This document shows, piece after piece, positions 55,473 through 63,503 of a stretch of 63,573 bases of DNA. Position 1 is the stretch's first letter. Each line of letters starts with the position of its first letter. The stretch covers positions 1-63,573 of the forward strand of contig JAGXBH010000008.1 in assembly GCA_018971185.1 (NCBI GenBank), read 5' to 3'. Origin of the DNA: Acidobacteriota bacterium. Lineage in GTDB: Bacteria > Actinomycetota > Acidimicrobiia > Acidimicrobiales > RAAP-2. The translations under genes were made by a program, and so were the position numbers. The notes under the pieces are model-generated. The model worked only from the letters and a program-made list of their open reading frames with translations, did no database searches and had not been told where the DNA came from.

Positions 55473-57644
55473 ATGCCGTCCGCCCCCCGAGTACCACAGC
55501 GCCCCTACGAAATCGTCCGCCACGGCGACACCCGCGTCGACCCGTACTACTGGCTCAACCAGCGCGACGACGAGGCCGTGCTCGCGCACCTGCGCGCCGA
55601 GAACGCCTACCTCGCGCGCGAACTCGCCCACCTCGCCCCCCTCGAGGCCGAGCTCTTCGAGGAGATCAAGTCGCGCATCGAGGAGACCGACATCTCGGTG
55701 CCCGTGCGTCGCGGGCAGTGGTGGTACTACGAGCGCACCCGCGAGGGCTTGAACTACCCGATCAGCTGCCGACTGCGCGTCACGCCGGGCGTGGACAGCC
55801 CTCCGGAGATCTCCCCCGACGTCGAACTCGCCGACGAACAGGTGATCCTGGACGAGAACGTCGAGGCCCAGGGCCACGACTTCCTCTCGGTGGGCGTGCT
55901 GGCGATCAGCCCCGACGACACGTGGGTGGCGGTGGGGACCGACTTCGAGGGTGACGAGCGCCACCGGGTGAGCGTGCGCCCCCTGGCCGGCCAGGCGCCG
56001 CTCGAGGACGTCCTCGAGGACGTCTACTACGGCTTCGCCTGGGCGGGCGACAGTCGCCACTTCTTCTACACCCGAGTGGATGAGGCGATGCGCCCCTGGC
56101 AGCTCTGGCGCCACGAGATCGGCACCCCGAGCGACCACGACGTCCTGGTCCTGCAGGAGGACGACGCGCAGTACAACGTCTCGGTGGGGCGCAGCCGCGA
56201 CGACGATGTCGTCCTGGTGTCGGTGTCCTCGTCGTCGACCTCGGAGATGTACTACCTCGACGCGATGACGCCGACGGCGGACCTCACCGTGGTCGAGCCG
56301 CGCCGTCACGGCGTCGAGTACGGCGTCGAGCACTTCCGCGACCTCCACGGACACCGCTGGTGGCTGAAGGTCACCAACGAGGACGCGACCGACTTTCGTC
56401 TCCTGGTGCGACGTGTCGACGCGCCGGAGGCGACGTGGCGAGAGCTCATCGCGCACCGGCCGGGCCAACGCCTCGACGGCGTCGACGCGTTCTCCACGTT
56501 CCTCGCGATCTCGGAACGTCACGACGGCTGCGCCGCCGTGCGCATCGCCCCACTGCTCGATGGCGAGGACCCCTTCGGCCCCGACCTGCTCGCCCGGGCG
56601 CGCTTCGTCGACGGAGGACACCCCCCGACCACCGTGGCGCTCTCGGCCAACGCCATGTTCGACACCGCGACGCTGCGCGTCACCATCACCTCGATGGTCA
56701 CGCCGCGCCTGGTCGCCGACGTGGACGTGCGCACCGGGGAGATGACGGTCCTCAAGCAGCAGCGGGTGCTCGGTGGCTACGACGCCGACGCCTACGTCAC
56801 GAGCCGACTCTGGGTCGAGGCGAGCGATGGGGTCCAGATCCCGGTGTCGGTGGTCGCGCGTCGCGACGTCGTCGACGTCGACGACGAAGGGAACATCAGT
56901 GCGCGCACCCCCGTGCCACTGGTCCTCTACGGCTACGGGAGCTACGAGATCTCCATCGACCCCACCTTCTCCTCGCTGCGGCTCTCCCTCCTCGAGCGCG
57001 GAGTGCTCTTCGCCATCGCCCACGTCCGCGGCGGTGGCGAGATGGGTCGCTCCTGGTACGAGATGGGCCGACTGGCCCAGAAGCCCACGACGTTCAGCGA
57101 CTTCGTGAGCGTCGCGCGCCACCTCGTGAAGGACGGCTGGACGACGCCGCGCCAACTGGCGGCGCGTGGCGGATCGGCGGGCGGGCTGCTGATGGGTGCC
57201 GCGATGAACCTAGCGCCCGACCTGTTCCGGTGCGTCGTCGCCGAGGTCCCCTTCGTCGACGCGCTCACCACCATGCTCGACGACTCGCTGCCCCTGACCG
57301 TGGGCGAGTGGGAGGAGTGGGGCAACCCCGACGACAGTGCCGAGGCGTATCGCACGATGAAGTCCTACTCCCCCTACGACAACGTCCTCGCCCGCAACGA
57401 GGACGACACGGCGCGCCAGTACCCGCACCTCTTCGCCGCCGGCGGTCTCAACGATTCGCGCGTCGGCTACTGGGAGCCCGCCAAGTGGGTCCTCAAGCTG
57501 CGCGACGCCAACCCGGCCAACGTCGCGCTATTGAAGACCGAGATGGGCGCCGGCCACGGCGGGCCGTCGGGCCGCTACGACGCGTGGCGCGACGAGGCGC
57601 AGATCCTCGCCTACATCATCCACGAGCTGGGCGTCACGAGATAG
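55473..57644 (+). CDS. ptrB: Oligopeptidase B (S9A serine peptidase)
   Basis: A 723-residue peptidase with an N-terminal beta-propeller (about 60-420) and a C-terminal hydrolase domain. The Ser nucleophile is in ARGGSAGGLLMGAAM, preceded by GRSWYEMGRLAQK, and the His is in GAGHGGPSGRYD; GGGEMG marks the S9A oxyanion strand. It cleaves peptides of less than about 30 residues after basic residues. ATG 55473 follows CAGAGT by 6 bases. The 3' end overlaps the small membrane-protein gene by 34 bp on the opposite strand. It is divergent from sufB. Confidence 0.93.
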   Translation: MPSAPRVPQRPYEIVRHGDTRVDPYYWLNQRDDEAVLAHLRAENAYLARELAHLAPLEAELFEEIKSRIEETDISVPVRRGQWWYYERTREGLNYPISCRLRVTPGVDSPPEISPDVELADEQVILDENVEAQGHDFLSVGVLAISPDDTWVAVGTDFEGDERHRVSVRPLAGQAPLEDVLEDVYYGFAWAGDSRHFFYTRVDEAMRPWQLWRHEIGTPSDHDVLVLQEDDAQYNVSVGRSRDDDVVLVSVSSSSTSEMYYLDAMTPTADLTVVEPRRHGVEYGVEHFRDLHGHRWWLKVTNEDATDFRLLVRRVDAPEATWRELIAHRPGQRLDGVDAFSTFLAISERHDGCAAVRIAPLLDGEDPFGPDLLARARFVDGGHPPTTVALSANAMFDTATLRVTITSMVTPRLVADVDVRTGEMTVLKQQRVLGGYDADAYVTSRLWVEASDGVQIPVSVVARRDVVDVDDEGNISARTPVPLVLYGYGSYEISIDPTFSSLRLSLLERGVLFAIAHVRGGGEMGRSWYEMGRLAQKPTTFSDFVSVARHLVKDGWTTPRQLAARGGSAGGLLMGAAMNLAPDLFRCVVAEVPFVDALTTMLDDSLPLTVGEWEEWGNPDDSAEAYRTMKSYSPYDNVLARNEDDTARQYPHLFAAGGLNDSRVGYWEPAKWVLKLRDANPANVALLKTEMGAGHGGPSGRYDAWRDEAQILAYIIHELGVTR

Positions 57645-58102
57645 CCCGCGAGCGCGCCGTGGTGCGCGGGCGGGTGCCGGTTCATCAACATCGTCGCGAC
57701 CAGCGCCGCGATGAGGACCGCGAGGAGGATCAACCACGCCGCGCGGCGACGTCGCGAGCGGGCGCCCGGACGCGGCGCGTGACGCATCGACCGATCGAGC
57801 GCCCATCGCTCGTCGTGTCGTAGGTGGGGCGATGCCGCGGGCTCCGCCGAGAGGGCCGTCGGATCACTGAAGACGAACTCCTTGTTGGGGTCCAAGCGTG
57901 GTCGTTGCACCTGATGGGGCTCGTCGACCTCGCTCCCGTCGAGGAGGCGAAACCCCCGTGAAGGCTTATAGGGCGACGGCGGCAACGTCGGACGGACGTC
58001 GCCCCTGGTCCTCGTGCGCGGGGTCGAGGACCGACCCCGCAGGAGGAACGCCACGATCAGGGCGACCAGGACCAGGCCACCGGCGATCTTGACTACCAAC
58101 AC
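57611..58102 (-). CDS. Small membrane protein of unknown function
   Basis: A 163-residue protein with an N-terminal membrane helix (VVKIAGGLVLVALIVAFLL), an Arg/Pro-rich soluble middle, then a second helix (AAWLILLAVLIAALVATMLM) and a polar tail ending STPSSWMM-like. No family is recognised. GTG 58102 has GAGGAGG upstream, a very good ribosome site, which supports it as a real gene. Its stop overlaps the end of ptrB by 34 bp. Topology with both termini cytosolic is plausible but not shown. Confidence 0.68.
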   Translation of the reverse strand: MLVVKIAGGLVLVALIVAFLLRGRSSTPRTRTRGDVRPTLPPSPYKPSRGFRLLDGSEVDEPHQVQRPRLDPNKEFVFSDPTALSAEPAASPHLRHDERWALDRSMRHAPRPGARSRRRRAAWLILLAVLIAALVATMLMNRHPPAHHGALAGYLVTPSSWMM

Positions 58103-58168
58103 GACGCCTCCTCTTCGCGCCCGGCGCGACTCCTCGTCACGCCAGTCAGCGTAGCCAGTGCCCGTGAC

Positions 58169-58642
58169 CTACGTCAGTTCACCGAACGCGCGACGGAAGT
58201 AGATCAGGGGTCGTCCCTCACCCGCGGCGGCGAAGGTGACCTCGACCACGGCGATGTCGTGGTCACCGTGGGTGACGATCGAGATGAGGCGCCCCTCGAT
58301 GTGCGCCAGGGCGCCCACCAGCAGGGGTGAGCCGTCGGGGCCCGGCTCCCAGGCCACCCCGTCGAACTTGTCGACGCCCGAGCGCGCGAATCGGCGCGCG
58401 ACCTCCTCCTGGTCCGACGAGAGGACACTCACGCCCACCATGGCCGCCTGGCGCACGAGACCCCACGAGTTGCCCGACGAACTCGCCGCGAAGGTGACGA
58501 GGGGCGGTTCGAGGGAGAGCGATCCGAACGACTGGCAGGTGAAGCCCGCCGGGCCGTTCTCGAGGAGCGAGGACACCACGACGAGGCCACTGGCGTAGTG
58601 CCCCAGCACCTCCTTGAAATGCGCCGCGTCCAGGAATGTCAC
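58169..58642 (-). CDS. Flavin reductase (FMN-binding split-barrel) domain protein
   Basis: A 157-residue flavin reductase-like protein: FKEVLGHYASGLVVVSSLLENGPAGFTCQSFGSLSLEPPLVTFAASSSGNSWG at the N-terminus, VGVSVLSSDQEEVARRFARSGVDKFDGVAW, and a C-terminal RPLIYFRRAFGEL. The fold matches HpaC-type NAD(P)H:FMN/FAD oxidoreductases that supply flavin to monooxygenases; the partner is unknown. GTG 58642 lies 9 bp after the mutY stop, and TAAGGT (58649-58654) gives a leaderless-like box but is also the mutY stop region, so the gene is probably co-transcribed with mutY. Confidence 0.87.
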   Translation of the reverse strand: MTFLDAAHFKEVLGHYASGLVVVSSLLENGPAGFTCQSFGSLSLEPPLVTFAASSSGNSWGLVRQAAMVGVSVLSSDQEEVARRFARSGVDKFDGVAWEPGPDGSPLLVGALAHIEGRLISIVTHGDHDIAVVEVTFAAAGEGRPLIYFRRAFGELT

Positions 58643-58651
58643 GTGGTGACC

Positions 58652-59563
58652 TTAATACCGCGTGAGATCCTCCCCACTCAGCGCCACGCGCCCGCCCCCC
58701 TCGCCCACCAGGCCGTCACGCACGAGCTCGGCCAGCAGCGCGTCGCGGCGCGTCACCTCGACGTCGCTCAGTTGACGCGCGAGGCTCGCCCGACTCATCG
58801 GCCCCTCGCCGAGCGCCGCCATGATGCGCCCTCGGACCTGTCGATCGGAGCCTCGAAAGGGGGCTTGGGGCCGCGACACCGCGGCCGAGCGCGGCGCCGG
58901 GTCGTCCCCGCCCTCGCAGCGCCAGCGGCAGTGACGTCGCACGGGGCAGTGGTCGCAGCGCGGCGTCGCGGTGCAGTACTGCGCCCCCAGGTCGAGGAGA
59001 GCCTGGTTGAAGGCCGCGACGTCGCGGCGTGGGAGCAGGGCGTCGGCGAGCCCCTGGGCCTCGCGCGAACGGAGGGGACGATTCGCCAGTGCGCGCGCCA
59101 GCACCCGGCCGACGTTGGTGTCGAGCACGGCCACACGTTGGTGGAAGGCGAAGGACGCGACGGCGTGGGCGGTGTAGGGGCCGACCCCCGGCAGAGCCAA
59201 CAGGTCCTCGCACGCCGAGGGGACTTCTCCGTCGTGGCGCTCGACCATGACGCGCGCCGCGTCGTGCAGCGACTTCGCCCGGCGGGGATAGCCGAGGCCC
59301 CGCCAGAGTCGTAGGACGTCAGCGAGCGGTGCGCGCGCGCACGATTCGGGCGTCGGGTACGCCGCGACGAAGCGGCGCCAGGGACCCACCACCCGCGCGG
59401 TCGACGTCTGTTGGAGCATGACCTCGCTGACGAGGACCGCCCAGGGGTCGTCGAGTCCGATCCAGGGGAGGTCGCGACCCAGGGCGGCGCGAGCGCGCAC
59501 CAGGGCGCGACGCAGGGCGGGGATCGACGCAGTGAATTCGGGCTCCCGGTCGACCCCGGACAC
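58652..59563 (-). CDS. mutY: A/G-specific adenine glycosylase MutY
   Basis: A 303-residue MutY: PWAVLVSEVMLQQTSTARVVGPW (first helices), catalytic Glu context EVMLQQT, helix-hairpin-helix LPGVGPYTAHAVASFAF with the Asp of VAVLDTNVGRVLAR, and the 4Fe-4S cysteines in the C-terminal half: CTATPRCDHCPVRRHC, spaced C-x5-C-x2-C-x5-C where other MutY use C-x6-C-x2-C-x5-C. The C-terminal NUDIX-like 8-oxoG domain is replaced by a short winged-helix tail (about 60 residues). It removes adenine opposite 8-oxoguanine. It sits between a DUF-type gene (13-bp gap) and the flavin reductase gene. Confidence 0.93.
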   Translation of the reverse strand: MSGVDREPEFTASIPALRRALVRARAALGRDLPWIGLDDPWAVLVSEVMLQQTSTARVVGPWRRFVAAYPTPESCARAPLADVLRLWRGLGYPRRAKSLHDAARVMVERHDGEVPSACEDLLALPGVGPYTAHAVASFAFHQRVAVLDTNVGRVLARALANRPLRSREAQGLADALLPRRDVAAFNQALLDLGAQYCTATPRCDHCPVRRHCRWRCEGGDDPAPRSAAVSRPQAPFRGSDRQVRGRIMAALGEGPMSRASLARQLSDVEVTRRDALLAELVRDGLVGEGGGRVALSGEDLTRY

Positions 59564-59576
59564 GGCGGTGTCGCGA

Positions 59577-60008
59577 CTAGAGGACGTCGGGCAGGGGTCG
59601 CGTCGTGAACGACGCCGTCGCGCCGGTCAACGATTCGCCGTCGATCACCAGACGCCAGGTGAAGCGCGAGTTCGCGCGCAGCGGGATGGGCCCCAGATTG
59701 ACCGCGATGGGCACGTCGACCGGAGTGCCCGCCGGAACACCGTCGGGGGCACTCGCCGAGAAATCACCGCGGATCTCGATCGTCTGAGGACCGTCGGGAG
59801 ATTCGAACTGCACTAGCTGGCCGTCGGCGTCCTCGAGGAACAACTCCCAGTGGTGCATCCGGTCGAACTCGTGGGTGTCGACCTCCACCTTGATCGCCAC
59901 GGCCGAGGGGACCGGCTCGGGACCACTCAGCGACCAACCACCACCGAGGATGTAGAGCTTGCCCTCGGCAACTTGGGCGGAATCGGCGAGCAACATGGTC
60001 ACGTTCAT
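59577..60008 (-). CDS. Conserved protein of unknown function (DUF6941-like)
   Basis: A 143-residue beta-rich protein: MNVTMLLADSAQVAEGKLYILGGGWSLSG at the N-terminus, WELFLEDADGQLVQF, and the C-terminal ANSRFTWRLVIDGESLTG. By memory it resembles the small DUF6941 family; function unknown. It heads a leftward operon with mutY and the flavin reductase. ATG 60008 follows TAGGCT by 6 bases. No signal peptide or membrane segment. Confidence 0.68.
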   Translation of the reverse strand: MNVTMLLADSAQVAEGKLYILGGGWSLSGPEPVPSAVAIKVEVDTHEFDRMHHWELFLEDADGQLVQFESPDGPQTIEIRGDFSASAPDGVPAGTPVDVPIAVNLGPIPLRANSRFTWRLVIDGESLTGATASFTTRPLPDVL

Positions 60009-60014
60009 CCCCCC

Positions 60015-60020
60015 AGCCTA
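60015..60020 (-). promoter_or_regulatory. Candidate -10 box of the DUF-mutY-flavin reductase operon (leaderless)
   Basis: TAGGCT on the minus strand with 6 bases (all G) to ATG 60008. The G-run could also act as a ribosome site. Confidence 0.5.
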
Positions 60021-60153
60021 ACGGGGCCGCGAGGTTGCTCAGGAAGCGCCCTTGGAGGCCTTCGAAAGTGAACTTGTGAAAATTCAGTCGCTATGACCAG
60101 GTGATTTAGGACAAATTTAGTGCCGCGCCAGACATCGCACGCCCGCCAGACAG

Positions 60154-60159
60154 TAGCCT
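60154..60159 (+). promoter_or_regulatory. Candidate -10 box of the P60-lgt operon (leaderless)
   Basis: TAGCCT with 7 bases to GTG 60167; the 158-bp gap to the DUF gene holds no large riboswitch-like structure that I can see. Confidence 0.55.
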
Positions 60160-60166
60160 TGCCCTC

Positions 60167-61279
60167 GTGACTTTCGTCGGGCGCCTGGCGCAGACATCGA
60201 CGCGACGCGTCGCGAAGGGGCCCCGAATCACGCGACGGTTGCTCACCGGGCTCGTCGCGGCATCGGTGAGTTTGGGCGCGGTGACGATCCTCTCGCAGTC
60301 CGCGAACGCCTCGACGGTCGCCCAGGAAAAGGCGCGCGCCGCCGAACTCTACACGCAGATCCAGCGCGTCTCGGCCCAGGTGCAGTACCTCGGCCAGAAG
60401 TACGACCTCGCCCACCTGAAGTACGCCGAGATCTCCAACACCATCGCGAACACCAAGGCCATCGTCGCCAGCATCCAAGGCAAGGTCGTCTCGGACAACT
60501 CCCAGTTGAAGGCCGACGCCGTGTTCGCCTACGTGACCAACGGCTCGGCCGCCAGCAGCAATCCCCTCTTCAACTCCAACGCCGCGACCTCGGGCGCCAC
60601 CAGCGTCTACAACCAGGTGGCCGAGGGCAACGTCGGCTCGATCATCGCGAGCCTCAAGAGCAGTCGGGTGCAGCTGACCCAGGAACGTTCTCTCCTGACG
60701 GCCGAGCAAGCCCAGGCGTTGGCCGAGCAGAACGCCGCCGAGGCGGTCTACCGGCAGTATCTCACGCTGCAGGCCAACATCGAGCAGGCCCGCTCCCAGG
60801 TGGAGGGACAGATCTCCGCCTACTACAACGCGATCCAAGCGGCGGCCAACGCGGCCGCGGCCCGGGCCGTGACCGTCGCCACGGCCACGCCACCTCCCGC
60901 CGGCACCGCACCACCGCCCAGCACCGTGGGCGAGGCGGCAGTGCAGGCCGCCGAGAAGTACCTCGGGACCTGGTACTGCTGGGGAGGGGCCTCGGCGAGT
61001 TGCCTGGACTGCTCGGGGCTCGTGATGCTCGCCTACGACGCCGTGGGCGTGTACCTCCCGCACTACTCGGGTTCGCAGTTCAACGACACCGTGCGAGTGC
61101 CCCTGAGCGATATCCAGCCCGGTGACCTCCTCTTCTACGGCTACAACGGTGACCAGCACGTCGCGATGTACGTGGGCAACGGCATGATGATCGAAGCGCC
61201 ACAAACCGGTTACCGGGTCGATATCACGCCCATTCGCCTGGGCTACGGCTTCGCAGGGATCGGTCGCGTGCGCGCTTAG
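60167..61279 (+). CDS. Secreted NlpC/P60 peptidoglycan hydrolase with coiled coil
   Basis: A 370-residue exported protein. An N-terminal signal (RRLLTGLVAASVSLGAVTILSQSANA, cleavage probably after ANA) is followed by a coiled coil of about 190 residues, a Pro/Ala linker (PPPAGTAPPPST) and a C-terminal NlpC/P60 domain: catalytic Cys in CLDCSGLVMLAYD, His in QHVAMYVGNG, motif PGDLLFYG. Such proteins cut the D-Glu-mDAP bond. The coiled-coil plus P60 layout matches RipA/RipC-type hydrolases that FtsX activates, so the FtsEX encoded at 14097 may be a partner; this is inference. It is followed by lgt after 2 bp. Confidence 0.9.
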   Translation: MTFVGRLAQTSTRRVAKGPRITRRLLTGLVAASVSLGAVTILSQSANASTVAQEKARAAELYTQIQRVSAQVQYLGQKYDLAHLKYAEISNTIANTKAIVASIQGKVVSDNSQLKADAVFAYVTNGSAASSNPLFNSNAATSGATSVYNQVAEGNVGSIIASLKSSRVQLTQERSLLTAEQAQALAEQNAAEAVYRQYLTLQANIEQARSQVEGQISAYYNAIQAAANAAAARAVTVATATPPPAGTAPPPSTVGEAAVQAAEKYLGTWYCWGGASASCLDCSGLVMLAYDAVGVYLPHYSGSQFNDTVRVPLSDIQPGDLLFYGYNGDQHVAMYVGNGMMIEAPQTGYRVDITPIRLGYGFAGIGRVRA

Positions 61280-61281
61280 CG

Positions 61282-62067
61282 ATGTCGGGCGTTCCCACCT
61301 CACTTCACCTCGGCCCCTTCGTCTTCCACCTCTACGGCCTCGGCCTCGGGATCGCGGCGTACGTGGCGTTCGCCTACAGCGAACGGCGACTGCGCCGCCA
61401 CGGCATCGACACCACGCGCTTCGCCCGCTACACCGTCGCGCTGCTGGTGTCGGGCCTGGTGGGCGCGCGCCTCGCCAACATCGTCACCAACTGGTCCTAC
61501 TACTCGGGTCACCCCGCGCGCTGGATCGCGGTGTGGCAGGGAGGCATCTCGAGTTTCGGGGGCATCGGCCTCGCGCTGCCGGTCGGGCTCCTCCTGCAGC
61601 GCCGTTGGTGGCCCGCGACCCGGCTGGCCGCCTTCACCGACGCTCTCCTGCCGGCGTTGGTCGCGGGTTGGGCCCTGGGAAGAGTGCTCGGCCCCCAGTT
61701 CATGGTGAACGGCGGCGGGCACGTCACGACCTCGTGGTTCGGCATGCACTACAGCGGCCAAGTCGGAAAGCGCGTGCCGGTGCCTCTGATCCAGGGGGCG
61801 GAGGATGGGTCGTTGTGGTTGATCCTCTTGTGGATCGAGGCCAAGTGGACCTCACGACGCGTGGGGTCACTCAGCGCCGTCACGATGATCGTCTGGGGCG
61901 TGGTGCGGACCTTCGACGAACACTGGCTCCTGGGGCAGGAATCACACTCGGGCTCCATCGGGGTGCAAGTGGCCGGGCTGGCCCTGGCGCTCGTGGGGGC
62001 GTTGACGCTGTGGCGCACGCAACGTCGCCACGGACGTCGTGATGACCACGCATTGACCCCGCACTAG
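61282..62067 (+). CDS. lgt: Prolipoprotein diacylglyceryl transferase, divergent
   Basis: A 261-residue protein with about seven membrane helices. It has FHLYGLGLGIAAYVAFAY at the N-terminus, the WQGGISSFGGIGLALPVG motif and GWALGRVLGPQFMVNGGG, corresponding to the family's GR-GNF-N-E segment but with GNF-N-E replaced by the GPQFMVNGG-type sequence. Lgt attaches diacylglycerol to the lipobox cysteine of prolipoproteins. Overall length and helix pattern fit. The altered signature makes it a variant or a paralogue. It starts 2 bp after the P60 gene and is convergent with the next gene. Confidence 0.72.
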   Translation: MSGVPTSLHLGPFVFHLYGLGLGIAAYVAFAYSERRLRRHGIDTTRFARYTVALLVSGLVGARLANIVTNWSYYSGHPARWIAVWQGGISSFGGIGLALPVGLLLQRRWWPATRLAAFTDALLPALVAGWALGRVLGPQFMVNGGGHVTTSWFGMHYSGQVGKRVPVPLIQGAEDGSLWLILLWIEAKWTSRRVGSLSAVTMIVWGVVRTFDEHWLLGQESHSGSIGVQVAGLALALVGALTLWRTQRRHGRRDDHALTPH

Positions 62068-62141
62068 ACGAGGGACCGATCGAAGGGGGTGCCCCTCTCA
62101 CGCGTCCTCCCCGACCGACCGTCTCGCCCCCGTCACCGCCC

Positions 62142-63161
62142 CTAGAGCAGCGCGTTCCATTCCTCGTCGTTCAAGAATCCGAGCTTGTTGACCTCGGCGC
62201 CGGGTTCAACCGCACTTCGCGTCACGTCGACGTAGGACAAGTGGTCGAGTCCGAGTCGACGCCACGGCGAGAAGATGCTGCGCGTGGGCAGCGGACTCGA
62301 GTAGATGCCCCGGACCAGCAGCCCCGCCTCCGATGCCGCCACCACGAGCGCCGGGCGGACCTTGGAGCGCTGTTCGGGCAACGCCGGGTCAACGGCGTCG
62401 AAGGGGACAAACGTCGTCACGACCCAGCCGGCGAGTGGATGGTTCTGGTCGTAGAGGGAGGCCTCAGCCGGGGTCAGCATCGCGGAGCGGCGACCCGACT
62501 CGTGACCGCGGGGTTCGCTCGTGGGCGCCGGTGACGCTGAGGACGACGGCGGCTTCTTCGATGCCTTGACCCGAGGGTGACCGCGATCGACCCTGGCCTT
62601 CGCGGCGCGCGAGAGCCGGCGGGCCTTCTCCTCCTCGCGACGCTGACGACGTTGCTCGCGCACGGCCTCGTCGACCACTTTCGGGCTCAAGAGCGACGCA
62701 CGACCAATGGTGACCTCGATCTCCGGCAGCGCCAGGGCGTCATCCTCACCCAGGATGCGACGGCAGTGAGCGGCCGCCGGGAAATCGTTTCCCACGGCGA
62801 AGGCGAGAACGGCGACGATCTCGTCATCGCTCAACGTCTCGCCGCGCAGCGACGCGAGCGCCGCGGTGAGCTGCTCGTAGCTGGGCGTCTCGGAGTGCTC
62901 ACCCAACGCCTCGATCACCTTCTCGAGGGGCTCGGTCGCGAACAGCTCCAGCAACCCCGCGACGGCGTCGATGGGCGCGCCACCGGCGAAGGCGATGACG
63001 TCGCGCTTCTTCTGCAGCGAGCGAAGGGGCACCGCGACCACCGCGCTCAACTTCGCCCCCTGCAGTTGTAGGGCGTCGACGACTCGCATGACGGCAGACG
63101 CGTCCAGTTTGGCAATGGCGCGGCGCATCACGTCGTGAGGACTGGCGGTAAGCGGGGTCAT
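62142..63161 (-). CDS. Hypothetical protein with a possible PemK/MazF-like C-terminal domain
   Basis: A 339-residue protein. Residues 1-170 are helical with no known motif (DASAVMRVVDALQLQGAKLSAVVAVPLRSL). Residues 170-230 are a charged Arg/Lys/Ser linker. Residues 245-339 contain RSKVRPALVVAASEAGLLVRGIYSSP and LSYVDVTRSAVEPG...KLGFLNDEEWNALL, which resemble the PemK/MazF barrel (KxRPalvv...). If true, this is a chromosomal toxin-like fold with a long N-terminal extension and no antitoxin gene beside it. ATG 63161 has CAGGAAC upstream. Uncertain. Confidence 0.55.
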   Translation of the reverse strand: MTPLTASPHDVMRRAIAKLDASAVMRVVDALQLQGAKLSAVVAVPLRSLQKKRDVIAFAGGAPIDAVAGLLELFATEPLEKVIEALGEHSETPSYEQLTAALASLRGETLSDDEIVAVLAFAVGNDFPAAAHCRRILGEDDALALPEIEVTIGRASLLSPKVVDEAVREQRRQRREEEKARRLSRAAKARVDRGHPRVKASKKPPSSSASPAPTSEPRGHESGRRSAMLTPAEASLYDQNHPLAGWVVTTFVPFDAVDPALPEQRSKVRPALVVAASEAGLLVRGIYSSPLPTRSIFSPWRRLGLDHLSYVDVTRSAVEPGAEVNKLGFLNDEEWNALL

Positions 63162-63503
63162 GGTGTTCCTGTTTCGAGATCTCGGGCAACGACAGTGCGA
63201 TTGCCATGTTGTTCGTCGACGCTCAGCGAAGGCTGAACGTCACGTTCTACTGTACCGAGGTGAAGGGGCGGAGAACTCCGACGTTGCGCGCGACGACTCA
63301 GCGTGAGTGCGGCGAGTCGCCAGAGTCACGCCAGGCCGGCGACGTCGAAGTGGCCCACGTGCGCCGACAATTCGCGACGAACTCCCCGATCCCGAGTGGA
63401 GCAAACGGTCGCGACCCGTCGAGGGACCCGGAACTGTTCCAAAGTGTCGTTGAATGCCGACCTCGCCAGCACGAGCGGCCGTGGTGACGTCCGATCCGTG
63501 TGG
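63162..63503 (+). other. Gene-free stretch of about 340 bp
   Basis: No reading frame with recognisable similarity, no tRNA and no clear repeat. Two short frames (63206-63487 plus and 63326-63541 minus) look like noise. It probably contains promoter sequence for the hypothetical gene at its left. Confidence 0.5.

Noticed and set aside
55422..57155. A 577-codon minus-strand frame opposite ptrB
   Set aside because: Shadow of the oligopeptidase gene; no family motif.
58649..58654. TAAGGT as an independent promoter of the flavin reductase gene
   Set aside because: It contains the mutY stop codon and the genes are 9 bp apart, so it may be chance; co-transcription with mutY is more likely.
63206..63487. 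Short plus-strand frame at the right end
   Set aside because: No start signal, no family similarity and atypical composition.
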